Assembly (NCBI GenBank): GCA_030544215.1
Contig: JARZZO010000013.1
Location: 22,062,729-22,126,728, forward strand
Source: Zantedeschia hybrid cultivar
Taxonomy: Eukaryota; Streptophyta; Magnoliopsida; Alismatales; Araceae
DNA length: 64,000 nt
Direction of reading: 5' to 3'
Positions 44,057 through 55,300 of the stretch are shown piece after piece. The position numbers were made by a program, and so were the translations under genes. How positions within the stretch are numbered: position 1 is the stretch's first letter; every line of letters begins with the position of its first letter. The notes below the pieces were generated by a model. The model had not been told where the DNA came from and did no database searches. It was given only the letters and a program-made list of their open reading frames with translations.

Positions 44057-44565
44057 TTTTAGTGCGTTGTAATTCCACAGAGATATTAATATAATAAGGA
44101 TAAGAAAGGGGAAATTATAGGTTGCTGCAGACCGGGATATATCTTCATATGCAACATTGAAATTAGGGCTGTCAAAATGGGTCAGGACCCGTAATCAGTA
44201 CTTATTCATTTGGGTCTGGGTATACCCATCAATAAAAGCTATGTTGTGATATGGTGTACAGATTTATAACTAGAGTTTCTATGATTTTGGGCCTGAAATC
44301 AAGGTACATTTAAGTGGTGTACCCTAGAATTTAAGATAAATTGTTCTTTCTTAGGCCCAGTTATCTTTTTGAAAGAAGTTTGGACTATACCACCAATTTT
44401 TATTTTGTAAATAAATGGAGGTAGTACAATCAAGGGATGAGATGAGGTCCCTCAACCACTGACAAACAACCATAATTAAAAACAAAAAGGAAAAAACTGC
44501 AATTATTCTCTGAGATTAAGTGACAGCTATGCTGTAGTAATTGAGTGCATGCTTTGTTTATGCAG

Positions 44566-44705
44566 CCGTTGAGAAACAAAGCCTTCACACTGCAAGTACT
44601 GATTATCCTTCACTAGGGTCTGAAGCTATCGATCTCCCTTTCTTAGTAGCATTTGAGGGATCTCTAGCTCTCCAGAGTTTGCGTAATTGGCCAGTTCACC
44701 CTTGA
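44566..44705 (+). other. Possible additional BIG exon (uncertain)
   Basis: After a good acceptor-like GTTTATGCAG, about 46 codons are open and read like protein (for example GSEAIDLPFLVAFEGSLALQ). A TGA follows at 44703-44705. A weak donor, C/GTAATTGG near 44681, would join in phase to the exon at 45125. I cannot match it to BIG from memory; an open run of this length is not rare by chance. Confidence 0.25.
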
Positions 44706-45124
44706 TGCAATTTTAGTCCTAACAAAGAAGCCTTCTGAATGAGCTTATCGAGTCTAAGGTCTGGGTATATACTCAATTTGAGTTCTGGTCTGCCCAGTCC
44801 TAGTCGATGATGTGCAGATTTTGCTTTGCAGATCCAAGTATGGGACTGAAGTGGCAATATTTATTGGATTGACCTTCCCATTCTGAGTCAACTTTTTGGA
44901 ATGGCAAGTGCATATTGCTGCTAGTTTTTGTTTGCCGTTGTTGAAATTGAGCCATATTCTGTGATCATCATCCACAGACTTTCCAAAAGTTTCATGGTAG
45001 GATTTCCTAGAGACTGGTTGAGTTTTGGTGCTCAGATATTTAAGTTGAAACACTAACTAATGCCAAATTTTCTTAGTTTGCAGATGGTGGTTAATGTGTT
45101 TTGTGTTTGATCTCTGTATCTTAG

Positions 45125-45359
45125 GTTCTGGAGTAGTGGATGGATTGATGGAAGTTCTTTGGGGCATTTTGGACCTGGAACGACCAGATACACAGACTAC
45201 AAACAACATAGTCATACCCTCGGTGGAGCTGATATATAGCTATGCTGAATGCCTTGCTTCACAAGGATGTGTTACTTCTGGATGCACTGTTGCAGCTGCT
45301 GTTGTGTTACTCAAGAAATTACTCTTTGCACCGTATGAGGCAGTTCAAACTGCTAGCAG
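45125..45359 (+). CDS. BIG: BIG (auxin transport/calossin-like protein), exon a
   Basis: First certain exon. The acceptor is TGTATCTTAG/GTTCTGG and the donor AGCAG/GTTGCT. It encodes GSGVVDGLMEVLWGILDLER through AVQTAS, a helical-repeat-type segment lying before the ZZ finger. It begins after the first base of a codon and ends after the second, matching the next exon, so it needs an upstream exon. Intron 45360-45459 (100 bp) follows. Reading straight through that intron also stays open, but it would replace the expected junction with unrelated sequence. Confidence 0.9.
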
Positions 45360-45459
45360 GTTGCTATATTTCACTCCACTGCACCACCGCATCTTATTCT
45401 CCTTGAATCTTGTGTGTTCTGACTTTGCCCTTTTCTTCTGGTCACTCCTCCCCCTTCAG

Positions 45460-48400
45460 CTTGGCTATATCATCAAGGTTGCTTCAGGTTCCATTCCCAA
45501 AGCAGACAATGCTAGCTGCAGATGATGCTGCAGAGAGTCCTGGAATGGTAAACATGCCTTCTGATATGACTTCTGGGACAGGTGGGAATTCTCATGTCAT
45601 GATTGAAGAAGATTCTAATACATCTTCTGTTCAATATTGCTGCGATGGGTGCTCAACAGTTCCTATACTTCGGCGTAGATGGCATTGTAATGTTTGTCCA
45701 GACTTTGATTTATGTGAGACCTGCTATGAAGTAATGGATGCAGACCAGCTCCCTCCTGTCCCACCACACTCTAAGGATCACCCCATGTCAGCAATTCCTA
45801 TTGAAATTGATTCAGTTGGAGGTGAAGGCCGTGGAATCCAGTTCACCATGGATGAACTTAGTGATGGTAGCTTAATGCACGTTGCTGCAGACATCAACAT
45901 GCAGAACTCTCCTCCGTCAATTCATATATTGGAGTCTAATGAGCCCGGGGAATTTTCCACTTCTTCCATGAATCAGAGGATTGTTTCAATTTCTGCATCA
46001 AAGCGAGCTGTGAATTCACTGCTGCTTCAGCAACTGATTGTGGAACTCAAAGGATGGATGGAGACAACTTCTGGTTTCCGGGTTATCCCTGTTATGCAGC
46101 TGTTTTATCGACTATTCTCTGCAATTAGTGCATCATTTATGGATAGCTCAAAACCTGAGAACTTGGATCTAGAAAAAATTGTCAAGTGGTTTCTGGATGA
46201 AATCAATCTAAACAAACCTTTTGCAGCTAAAACACGTACAGGGTTTGGAGAAGCTGCCATAGTTGTGTTCATGTTCTTCACCTTAATGCTCCGAAACTGG
46301 CATCAGCCTGGTAGTGAGAATTCTCAATTGAAATCAGCTCCAGTGGCTGAGACACAAGATAAAAGTTCTTGTCACATTCCACCAAGCGGCTCCATTGTCT
46401 CATCATCCAATGATGATCAAGAAAGAAATGAATTTGCTTTTCAGCTCGCGCATGCCTGTTCTTCCTTAAGGCAACAATCTTTTATCAACTATTTGATGGA
46501 CATTTTACAGCAACTTGTTCAGCACTTGAAATCCTCACATGTGAATGTTGAAAGCAGTCATGGGTTCTCCCCTGGTTCAGGATGTGGTTCTCTTTTGACA
46601 ATTAGAAAGGAACTTCCAGCTGGAAACTTTTCTCCCTTCTTTTCTGATTCTTATGCAAAAGCTCACAGAACAGATTTATTCATGGACTACCACAGGCTCC
46701 TATTAGAAAACACCTTTCGCTTAGTATATAGTCTTGTTCGACCTGAGAAGCATGACAAATGTTTGGTGAAGGAGAAAACATACAGAAGCTCTGCTGGGAA
46801 GGAATTGAAACTTGATGGGTATCAGGATGTTCTGTGCAGTTACATTTGCAATCCACACACATCATTTGTTAGGAGATATGCCAGAAGACTTCTTTTACAC
46901 ATGTGTGGGAGCAAAACCCAATACTATAATGTGAGAGATTCTTGGCAATTCTCAAATGAAGTTAGAAAGCTTTACAAACTTGTGAATAAGTCTGGTGGCT
47001 TCCAGATTCCTGTCCCATATGAGAGAAGTGTTAAACTTGTCAAGTGCTTATCCGCTTTATCTGAAGTAGCAGGAGCAAGACCTCGGAATTGGCAAAAATA
47101 CTGCATTAAGCATGGGGATATTCTTTCCTTCTTGATGGATGGAATCTTCCATTTTAGTGAAGAATCAGTAATCCAGACTCTTAAGCTTTTAAGTTTGGCT
47201 TTCTACACTGGCAAAGATATCACTCCTTCCATATTGAAAGCAGAAAGTGGAGATGGATTAGGCGCTAATAAAGCAGCGAACCAGTCATCAGATTCAAAGA
47301 AGAAGAGGAAGGTGGAGGATGGAAATGAAACTGGTTCAGAAAAGTCTTGTCTGGACATGGATCAGGCTGTTGGTATTTTGTGTGTCAAAGAAGGTTCTGT
47401 CCTACGGCATTTTATTGACTCCTTTTTGCTGGAGTGGAATTCAACAAACCTGCGTGCTGAAGCAAAATGTGTTCTGTATGGGCTCTGGCATCATGGGAAA
47501 AAGTCCTTCAAGGAAGCCTTGCTCACTGCTCTCTTGCACAAGGTGAAAAATTTACCTATGTATGGCCAGAACATTGTGGAGTACACTGAACTGCTCACTT
47601 CACTGTTGGGAAAGGTGCCTGATGTTAATGGAAAACAACATGAGGCCGAACTTATAAATCAATGCTTGACACCAGATATAGTAAACAACATATTTGAGAC
47701 TCTTCATTCTCAGAATGAACTTTTGGCTAATCATCCAAATTCACGTATATATAGCACTTTAAGTGGTTTGGTGGAATTTGATGGTTATTATCTTGAAAGT
47801 GAGCCTTGTGTTGCATGTAGCTGTCCTGAGGTGCCTTACTGTAGGATGAAGCTTGAGAGTTTAAAATCTGAGACGAAGTTTACTGACAACCGCATAATTG
47901 TGAAATGCACTGGAAGCTACACTATTCAGACTGTGACCATGAATGTTCATGATGCTCGTAAGTCCAGATCAGTAAAAGTTCTGAACTTATATTATAATAA
48001 CACACCTGTAGCTGACTTATCAGAATTGAAGAACAATTGGTCTCTGTGGAAACGTGCTAAAAGTTGTCATCTTGCCTTCAACCAGACAGAGCTAAAAGTT
48101 GAATTTTCTATTCCAATCACTGCCTGCAATTTCATGATTGAGCTTGATTCTTTCTATGAAAGTCTTCAGGCTTCCTCTCTCGAGTCCTTGCAGTGTCCTC
48201 GTTGCAGCAGGTCCGTCACTGACAAACATGGCATCTGCAGCAACTGCCATGAAAATGCATATCAATGTAGACAATGTCGTAATATAAATTATGAGAATTT
48301 GGATTCTTTTCTTTGCAATGAGTGTGGCTACAGTAAGTATGGCCGTTTTGAATTCAATTTTATGGCCAAACCTAGTTTTGCATTTGATAACATTGAAAAT

Positions 48401-50016
48401 GATGAAGATATGAAGAAAGTGCTGGCAGCTATTGAATCAGAATCAGAAAATGCTCACAGGAGATACCAGCAGCTTCTTGGTTTCAAAAAACCTTTGCTTA
48501 AGCTTGTATCAAGCATCGGTGAACATGAAATTGATTCACAGCAGAAGGATACAGTCCAACAGATGATGGTTTCTCTGCCTGGTCCTTCTTGTAAGATTAA
48601 CAGGAAAATTGCTCTTCTTGGTGTTCTGTATGGTGAGAAATGTAAAGGTGCTTTTGATTCTGTCAGCAAAAGTGTCCAAACACTACAAGGGCTCCGTCGT
48701 GTGCTGATGACTTACCTGAGCCAGAAAAGTTCCGATAAAATAATGCCTTCTTCTAGATTGGGAGTGTCAAGATCGCCAAACAATTGCTATGGTTGTGCAG
48801 CTACTTTTGTTACACAGTGCATGGAGTTGCTACAGTTCCTCTCCAAAAATGCAAACTGCAGAAAACAACTTGTCACATTGGGCATCTTGTCGGAGTTGTT
48901 TGAAAACAACATACATCAGGGACCCAAGACAGCTCGTACTCAGGCAAGAGCAGTTCTCTGTGCTTTCTCTGAGGGCGATGCAAATGCAGTAGCAGAGTTG
49001 AACAATCTTATTCAGAAAAAGGTCATGTATTGCCTTGAGCATCATCGTTCTATGGACATTGCGCAGGCAACCCGTGAAGAGTTACTCTTACTGTCAGAGA
49101 CCTGTGCGTTAGTCGATGAGTTTTGGGAAGCAAGGTTACGTGTGGCTTTTAAGTTGTTGTTTTCTTCTATTAAGCTTGGTGCTAAGCATCCTGCGATTTC
49201 GGAGCATGTAATTCTTCCTTGCCTGAGGATCATATCTCAGGCATGTACACCTCCAAAAACTGATAATTTGGAAAAAGAACCAGAAGCAGGAAAATCTAAT
49301 ACTAATGGGCAATTGAAGAATGACCATTCTGTCAATTCATGTGCATCTTCAGGTCAGTTGTCATCTGATCTGCCAGGAAAAACTTGGGATGGCCGGAAGG
49401 GTCAGGATATCCCACTGCTGAGCTATTCTGAGTGGGAGAGAGGAGCTTCATATCTTGATTTTGTGAGGAGGCAGTACAGAATTTCGCAGGCAGTTAAAGC
49501 TTCTAAGAGATCTCGTCAGGAACCACAAAGGAGGGATTACCTGGCACTTAAATATGCCCTGAGATGGAAATGCCTTGCATGTAGAAGAATGGGAAAAAGT
49601 GATTTTTCAGCATTTGAGCTTGGATCCTGGATATCAGTGTTAATTTTGAGTGCGTGCTCACAATCTATAAGGTTAGAGGTGTGCACTCTTATTAGTTTGC
49701 TCTGCCCACAGAATTCAGCTCGTCAGTTTCAATTGTTGAACTTGCTCATGACATTGCTTCCAGCAAGCTTATCTGTTGGTGACAGTGCAGCAGAGTATTT
49801 TGAATTGTTCTTCAAAATGATAGATTCTGAGGCTGCACGACTATTTCTGACTGCCAAGGGATGTTTGACTACCATTTCTAGATTAATATCACAGGAGGTG
49901 GGCAATGTTGAATCACAAGAAAGAAGTCTGAACATTGACATATCCCAGGGATTTATCCTGCATAAGCTGGTTGAGCTGCTCAGCAAGTTTCTCGAGCTCC
50001 CTAACATACGTGTCAG
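45460..50016 (+). CDS. BIG: BIG, exon b (ZZ finger and central region)
   Basis: A 4,557-nt exon with 1,519 codons and no stop. BIG is a huge scaffold-like protein of the UBR4/calossin family, tied in Arabidopsis to polar auxin transport, membrane trafficking and light and hormone responses. A ZZ-type zinc finger lies at 45634-45789 (CCDGC ... WHCNVC ... DLCETCY ... H...H). A second Cys cluster is at 48190-48350 (CPRC ... CSNCH ... CRQC ... CNECG). Between them are long helical repeats and a probable beta-rich domain near 47860-48160. An SV40-like nuclear signal KKKRKVED sits at 47297-47320. The exon ends CGTGTCAG/GTATAC, and the true protein continues in exon c. Confidence 0.95.
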
Positions 50017-50097
50017 GTATACATCTTTCTTCATGTTTGCGAGATAGGCTTTTATCTTTTACCATTCTGCCTCACAAGGTTCAACAACTGGTGCTAG

Positions 50098-50320
50098 ATT
50101 TATGCGTGATGAGTTGATATCTGAAGTTCTGGAAGCCCTTCTTGTCATTCGAGGCTTGATCGTGCAGAAGACAAAATTAATAAGTGATTGTAACAGGCTT
50201 TTGAAAGACCTTCTTGATGGTCTTCTGCTTGAGAGCTGTGAAAATAAACGGCAGTTCATCCGTGCTTGTATATCTGGTCTGCAGAACCATTCTAAGGAGC
50301 GCAAGGGGCGAACATCACTG
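50098..50320 (+). CDS. BIG: BIG, exon c
   Basis: The acceptor GGTGCTAG/ATTTATG follows an 81-bp intron. It encodes FMRDELISEVLEALLVIRGL through RQFIRACISGLQ and ends ACATCACTG/GTATGT in phase 0. The sequence agrees with the conserved BIG region just before the FILEQL segment. Confidence 0.92.
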
Positions 50321-51464
50321 GTATGTTTTTGTGTTGTCTGATTTTGTTGCAGTTTTTTAAGTACTAAATGTTTGGGTTCCATTTAAAAGTTCGATAATGA
50401 TGTAACCTTTGTCTAGTATTTCTAATTGTTACATCCACTTCCAATTTTTAACAGATTAGTTCTCAGTCTCGGATGCTCATTTCTTCATGGCTTCATACTA
50501 TCTTTTTTGTGTGTGTTTTGGGGGGTGGTGGTAAAATGAAAAGGTGTACAAGTATGTAGAAAATAAGGGCAAATGTACTTGTTCCAACGTGGGACCTATA
50601 CAAGCTCTGCACCAAGATGTTGCATACTAATTACCTATAAAATTGCACAAAGTGCCAGACTCGTGAACCTCCGCCCTAGCTAATGACATTGTCCATTCCC
50701 TTGTGTGCGTACAAATGAAAGCCCCCAACTGCTCCACAGTTCTGCTCTTGCCTTGGAAGATATGAAGGTTTCTTTTAACCCATATGGTCCATATTTTTGC
50801 ATGAAGGATAAACCACCATACTTTCTTGTCCACTCTATCTCCAAGTTCTATTATATCCTACTATCAGGTTCCCATGTAAAGTAGAGGCCACCAGACCAGG
50901 TCCAGTTCCTGAAAATCATTTTTTTCTTGAAAAAATTCCAGATGCTCTGAGAGTGGAACAATGCACCAAAAGAAGAGCAAAGCACTATTCCTCAGCATCA
51001 CAAAAGCAGCAAGTAATTTTGATTCTTTGTATGAAGCTGGCCGGTCAATCACATTTAGGAGTCTGGCATGAGCAACTTCCGAAAAAAAAAAGTCTCTTCA
51101 GTGTCCTGCATAGATTCCAAATTTGCATGTAAAGATGCATTCCAAGTCCTGTGTCATTCCTTTGCTGCTTTGGAGCATACTCTTGAAGCATCATTAGCAC
51201 ATCTTCTCTCTGTTCAATTTCTCTGCCAACCAGGTTGGTTCTGAACGTAGGCGCCCAACCACCTCCTTTGTCCCTCCGGTTAAGGCATCTGGAGCATAAA
51301 GATGCTGTATTAGTGTGGAACATCTAGAGCATTAACAATGCTCTATTACGGTAGAAATACGTATGCTAAGGCCCTGACATTACAGCTTTAAATTGTTAAG
51401 CATTAATTTTCTTTCTTCTTTCAATTCATGAGTCAACATATTGAGTTTGATTCCTTTGCTGCAG
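50321..51464 (+). other. BIG intron c-d (1,144 bp)
   Basis: GT-AG intron containing an antisense LINE fragment over most of its length. Confidence 0.85.
50530..51330 (-). pseudogene. LINE C-terminal (zf-RVT) fragment in a BIG intron
   Basis: On the minus strand a frame reads WWFILHAKIWTIWVKRNLHI followed by FQGKS, matching the WxIWKERNxRIF end of LINE proteins. Decayed LINE-like text precedes it between 51323 and 50864. Stops and shifts throughout. Confidence 0.65.
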
Positions 51465-51869
51465 TTTATTTTGGAGCAGCTTTGCAATGTGATTTGTCCT
51501 TCAAAGCCAGAGCCCATGTATCTTCTGAACCTTAACAAAGCGCACACTCAGGAGGAGTTTATCAGAGGTTCGATGACAAAAAATCCATATTCTAGTGCTG
51601 AGATTGGTTCACTGATGAGAGATGTCAAGAATAAAATTTGCCATCAGTTGGACCTGCTGGGTCTTCTAGAAGATGACTATGGTATGGAATTACTGGTAGC
51701 TGGCAACATAATTTCTCTTGATCTGAGCATCTCGCAAGTTTACGAACAAGTATGGAAGAAGTCGTATACTCAATCACAGAATGCTGTATCTAACTCAGCA
51801 TTGCTATCTTCAGTTGGGTTCACATCAAGCAGTGAATGTCCGCCTATGACAGTAACATACCGTCTTCAG
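51465..51869 (+). CDS. BIG: BIG, exon d (last exon in the window)
   Basis: Acceptor CTTTGCTGCAG/TTTATTTTGG and donor CGTCTTCAG/GTATGT; 135 codons exactly. It encodes FILEQLCNVICPSKPEPMYL, AHTQEEFIRGSMTKNPYSSA, KNKICHQLDLLGLLEDDYGM and CPPMTVTYRLQ, a highly conserved part of BIG. The next expected segment is not found in the remaining 12.1 kb, so the downstream intron is at least that long. Confidence 0.93.
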
Positions 51870-52666
51870 GTATGTCATATGTGTCTCATTCAAAGAAGCC
51901 AATTAGGATTTTGAACTAATTTAGAATCACAAGTTATCAAAATGGTTACCCCTTGTTTTCCCACTTTCATCTGATATTCTGGACTTGCAACATGGTTGAT
52001 GTGCTTCCGGTTTTTACTTCCTCGAGAACTACTGCTTGGTATTTTCTGGGAGGTTTTCTGGTGTTACAAGGACATTGGGAAGGCAATAAATGGCAAGATT
52101 TAGCACCATGGAGAGTTAGCAAGAGCTAGTTACACTAGATATGAAATGACAGTTCTGATCATTTTTGGACAGATCGTGAAGGGAAAACTGATTAGCTTTT
52201 AGAATTCTCTGTGTTGCAATACATTTATGCAAAAAAGGAGGGTCTTATGGTTTGCTGTATCGTTCCAAATTGTTCCGACTCATACAAGTTGACTCATATC
52301 TGGATAAGTCAATCTGCTTGCATGCATCGAGTCGGACTAGATTGTGTTGACTCATACATGCATAGTGAGTTGTTTAAGATTGAGTTTTCCTCATTTGATA
52401 AGTAAAATTATGGTTTTTGTATCTACTAATAGGTACATTTCTCTAAAATGTGGGCTTAAACTCATTGGCCTAACTTGTGCGACTTGTGCAAGTCAGACAT
52501 AGTTGGATCGCATATCATACTGTATTTGGGAAGATACGATCAACTATGTATAAGCGATATGGCAAACTTTGGAGGTTCTCGACTCCCCAATGCAGTCAGA
52601 TGTAAATTGCAGTTTTGATCACTTATTTCCACATTTTCCTCTCTTTTGTTTGGTTGGTTGATGAAT
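51870..52666 (+). other. BIG intron, unannotated part
   Basis: No gene. A repeated GACTCATAC(A/T) phrase occurs at 52275-52360. The sequence ends at the left target duplication of the LINE. Confidence 0.6.
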
Positions 52667-52689
52667 GAGATATAGCCTTTAGGAACTTG

Positions 52690-53196
52690 GAGGATGGCTT
52701 CATTTGGGACTTTTCGGGGGTCTATGGTGCTCAAGGAAGAGAGGAGAAAAGGGCTTTGTGGGAGGAGATTCTGTAGTGACATGAGGTAGCTGGAAGACCT
52801 TGATGTTTGGCGGAGGACTTTAATGCCATTGTCTCCCTGGATGAGAGATCAGAGGGGTCTCCTTCTGCAGGAATTATGGAGGACTTTAAGCATTTTATTT
52901 AGTAGGCTGGCCTAATTGATGGGCATACCTCCAATGCCTTCTATACTTGGTCTAATTTGAGGAGTAATCCTATATGTTTGAGATTGGATATGTTTCTAGT
53001 GTTTGTTGATTGGGAAGGTCATTTCCTTCACCTTCAGGCGTCTTGTCTTCATCGTCCTCTTTCTGATCATATGCCCGTGCTCCTGAATTCCAAGTTTGCC
53101 TTCCGCCGAAAGTCAGGAGGAGGGCTTTTAAATGTTATTAAAAAGTTTTGGATGTCTAGAGTTTGGAAGCGATTAGCTTGGGCTACTTCTATGTAG
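52690..53196 (+). pseudogene. LINE endonuclease C-terminal part
   Basis: DFSGVYGAQGR near 52707, then CLAEDFNAIVSLDERSEG at about 52803-52860, TWSNLRSNP near 52950 and the catalytic SDHMPVLL at about 53065-53088. Three or more stops are present. Confidence 0.8.
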
Positions 53197-53694
53197 TTAG
53201 AGGCGACTAAGGCGGTCGCCTAGGCATTGAGGTGAGGCGAGGCGTCCACATAATGCCTCGCTTTAGGCCTTATCGCCTAGGCGATCGTGGGAAATGCCTC
53301 CGTCGCCTAAGGCGCTTGCCTCAGTCCCCCTCTCCCACCTGAGCCTACCCATTGACTATGCCCATTACAATCAGCCCACTTATGTCTATAAAAGGTGCTG
53401 CTCCTTTGGGACCCCTTCTTTATGATCGAAGCATAGGCGCAGCTAGGGTTCTCCCCGTCCGAAGGCGATGGCGGCTGTCCGGTGAGGACAACAACGGCAA
53501 CCATGTCCAATGACGATGAAGGTAGTGACCGAGTCCGACAAGCATCATGACGATGACAATGACAACTACGTCCGACGAAGACGACAACGATGATGACAAC
53601 TGTGTCTAACAAGGATGACAACCTGCATCTTGTGAGGACGATGACAACGACCGTATTTGGTTAGGATGACGACAGCTACCAACAGTAGGAGGTA

Positions 53695-53726
<32 letters not shown>

Positions 53727-54118
53727 AAATCTCCGCGGTTGCCTTAGATTGCCTCCCCCAACTACAAGCAAACCTATCTCTACGGTCTCTGTGATCTCTA
53801 CGATCACCTCAGTTATGGTCTGTCTCTCATCTCTCACAAAACCCCCCATACTCTTCCTCACCATCTCCCTGTCTCTCTGTCAACGCCTTTGTTCTTTGTT
53901 TCCTCTTCTCTTCTATTCCTCCTGATCACTATGTCTCTCTCACCCCTCTTCAGTGCTCCACCTCTCCATCTTTGTAGTATGCCTCCGCACATATTTTGTA
54001 ATATATATATGTCATTTTTTATTTTTTGATAAACTATCGCCTTAAAGACCTAGGCCATCGCCTAGGCGTTTGAGGCTATGGCGACTCCCCTGTCGCCTTG
54101 GTCGCCTTACGCCTCCGA
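53197..54118. mobile_element. Second GGCGATCGCC-ended palindromic element
   Basis: The left end GAGGCGACTAAGGCGGTCGCCTAGGC and the right end (reverse) GGAGGCGTAAGGCGACCAAGGCG are inverted relatives, each followed by clusters of GGCGATCG/CGCCTAGGC motifs (53197-53315 and 54043-54118). The ends match the element at 3440-4160, but the core is unrelated. The core contains CTATAAAAGG near 53391, an AGCTAGGGTTCTCC leader-like stretch, an ATGGCGGCTGTCC near 53468 and a CT repeat at 53697-53727. The target duplication was not resolved. Confidence 0.6.
53697..53727. repeat. (CT)n microsatellite
   Basis: Pure CT run inside the core of the palindromic element. Confidence 0.9.
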
Positions 54119-54139
54119 TTACAACAACAAAACCTATAG

Positions 54140-55300
54140 TTGTCTTGATCCGAAGAAGGAGGGAGATGAGGCAGTATGATATTATCAACCGATCAGCCTC
54201 CTTAATGGAGTATATCAGATAATCTCCAAGATGCTTACTTTAAGATTGGGGAGAGTTATTGATGGCTTGGTCAATGCTAACCAACATGCTTTTATTAAAT
54301 GGAGGCATATCCATGAAGGTTTTTTAATTTCTCACGAGTGTTTACACGATATGAAGGTGCATAAGTGGAAGGGCCTTGTTCTTAAGCTTGACATTAAGAA
54401 GGCTTACGATAGAGTTAACTGGCAATGTCTATTTGATATTTTGGAGAAGATAGGTTTTGGAGACAGGTGGGTCAGATGGATCATGGAGTGTGTGTGTCCT
54501 TGGCCTCTTTTGCAATCCTCACTAATGAGATGCCTACACCTTTCTTTCACAGTGGGAGAGGTCTTTGGCAAGGAGATCCCACTTCCCCTTCGCTGTTTTG
54601 ACTTGTCTCTCATGTCCTCAATAGGATGTGGATGAGGGGTGAGGAGGCTGGTTTGCTAACAAGGTTCCAAGTTGGTTGTGGGCCGGGGAGGATTTCTCAC
54701 CTTCAATATGCAGATGACATCATTCTCTTCTTGTCTGGAGGAGAGGATCAACTTTTGAATGTCAGGTTGATGCTGGAGTTTGTAGATGAAGTCAGTGGCC
54801 TTGGGGTGAACTCTCATAAGAGTGTGATCATTGGGATCAACATGCCCGATAGGGCTCTGGCCAGAGCAGCATTCATTTTTAGGTGTCCTATTGGCTTCTT
54901 TACAGTCTCTGATCTTAGGTTACCTTTTACTTCAGGATCTCTGAAATGCAGTGATTGGCAACCTATCATTCAGAAGTTCCATTCGCATCTGTCTGGTTGG
55001 AAGGATAGAGTACTCTCATATGGGGGGAGATTTGTATCGTACAAAGTGGTTCTGGATAGTCTACGCACTTGCATCCTATCTGTCTTTAATATTCCTATTT
55101 TCGTGGCTAAGAAACTTGAATCGGTTAGAGGTAGATTCTTTTGGGAAGGAAGTTATGATGGTCCTAGGGAGGTCCTGATGTTGCCTGGAGTAGTGTGCAA
55201 GAGTAAGGAATCTGAAGGTCCTGGACTGAAGGATATTCGTGATTTCAGTTCTGCCCTGCTGTCAAAAATGGTTGTGGAAACTTGGTACTAAGATGGGTCT
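54140..55300 (+). pseudogene. LINE reverse transcriptase
   Basis: In order: YQPISLLNGVYQIISKML (about 54181-54234), NANQHAFIKWRHIHEGFLIS, LVLKLDIKKAYDRVNW (about 54375-54420), a frameshifted GDPLSP region, then the open stretch 54626-55291 with ISHLQYADDIILFLSGG, LGVNSHKSVIIGINM, WKDRVLSYGGRF and VAKKLESVRGRFFWEG. The catalytic YADD is intact at 54707-54718. This copy is younger and better preserved than the LINE at 1-5.9 kb, but it still has stops. Confidence 0.85.

Larger units (their letters stand above)
43922..45124 (+). other. BIG intron sequence with SINE-like and LINE-like remnants
   Basis: Upstream of the first clear BIG exon. 43983-44056 is SINE-like (separate entry). 44365-44470 resembles an antisense LINE 3' end. 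A candidate exon near 44566 is listed separately. The 3' splice site of this intron is CTGTATCTTAG at 45114-45124. Confidence 0.6.

Noticed and set aside
45360..45525. Reading frame from 45094 continuing through 45525 as one exon
   Set aside because: It runs through the 100-bp intron 45360-45459. Splicing gives the expected SSLAISSRLLQVPFPKQ join into the long exon.
50017..50047. End of BIG at the stop codon after YTSFFMFAR (50045-50047)
   Set aside because: This is read-through into an 81-bp intron. The GT at 50017 and AG at 50096-50097 restore the conserved BIG sequence in phase.
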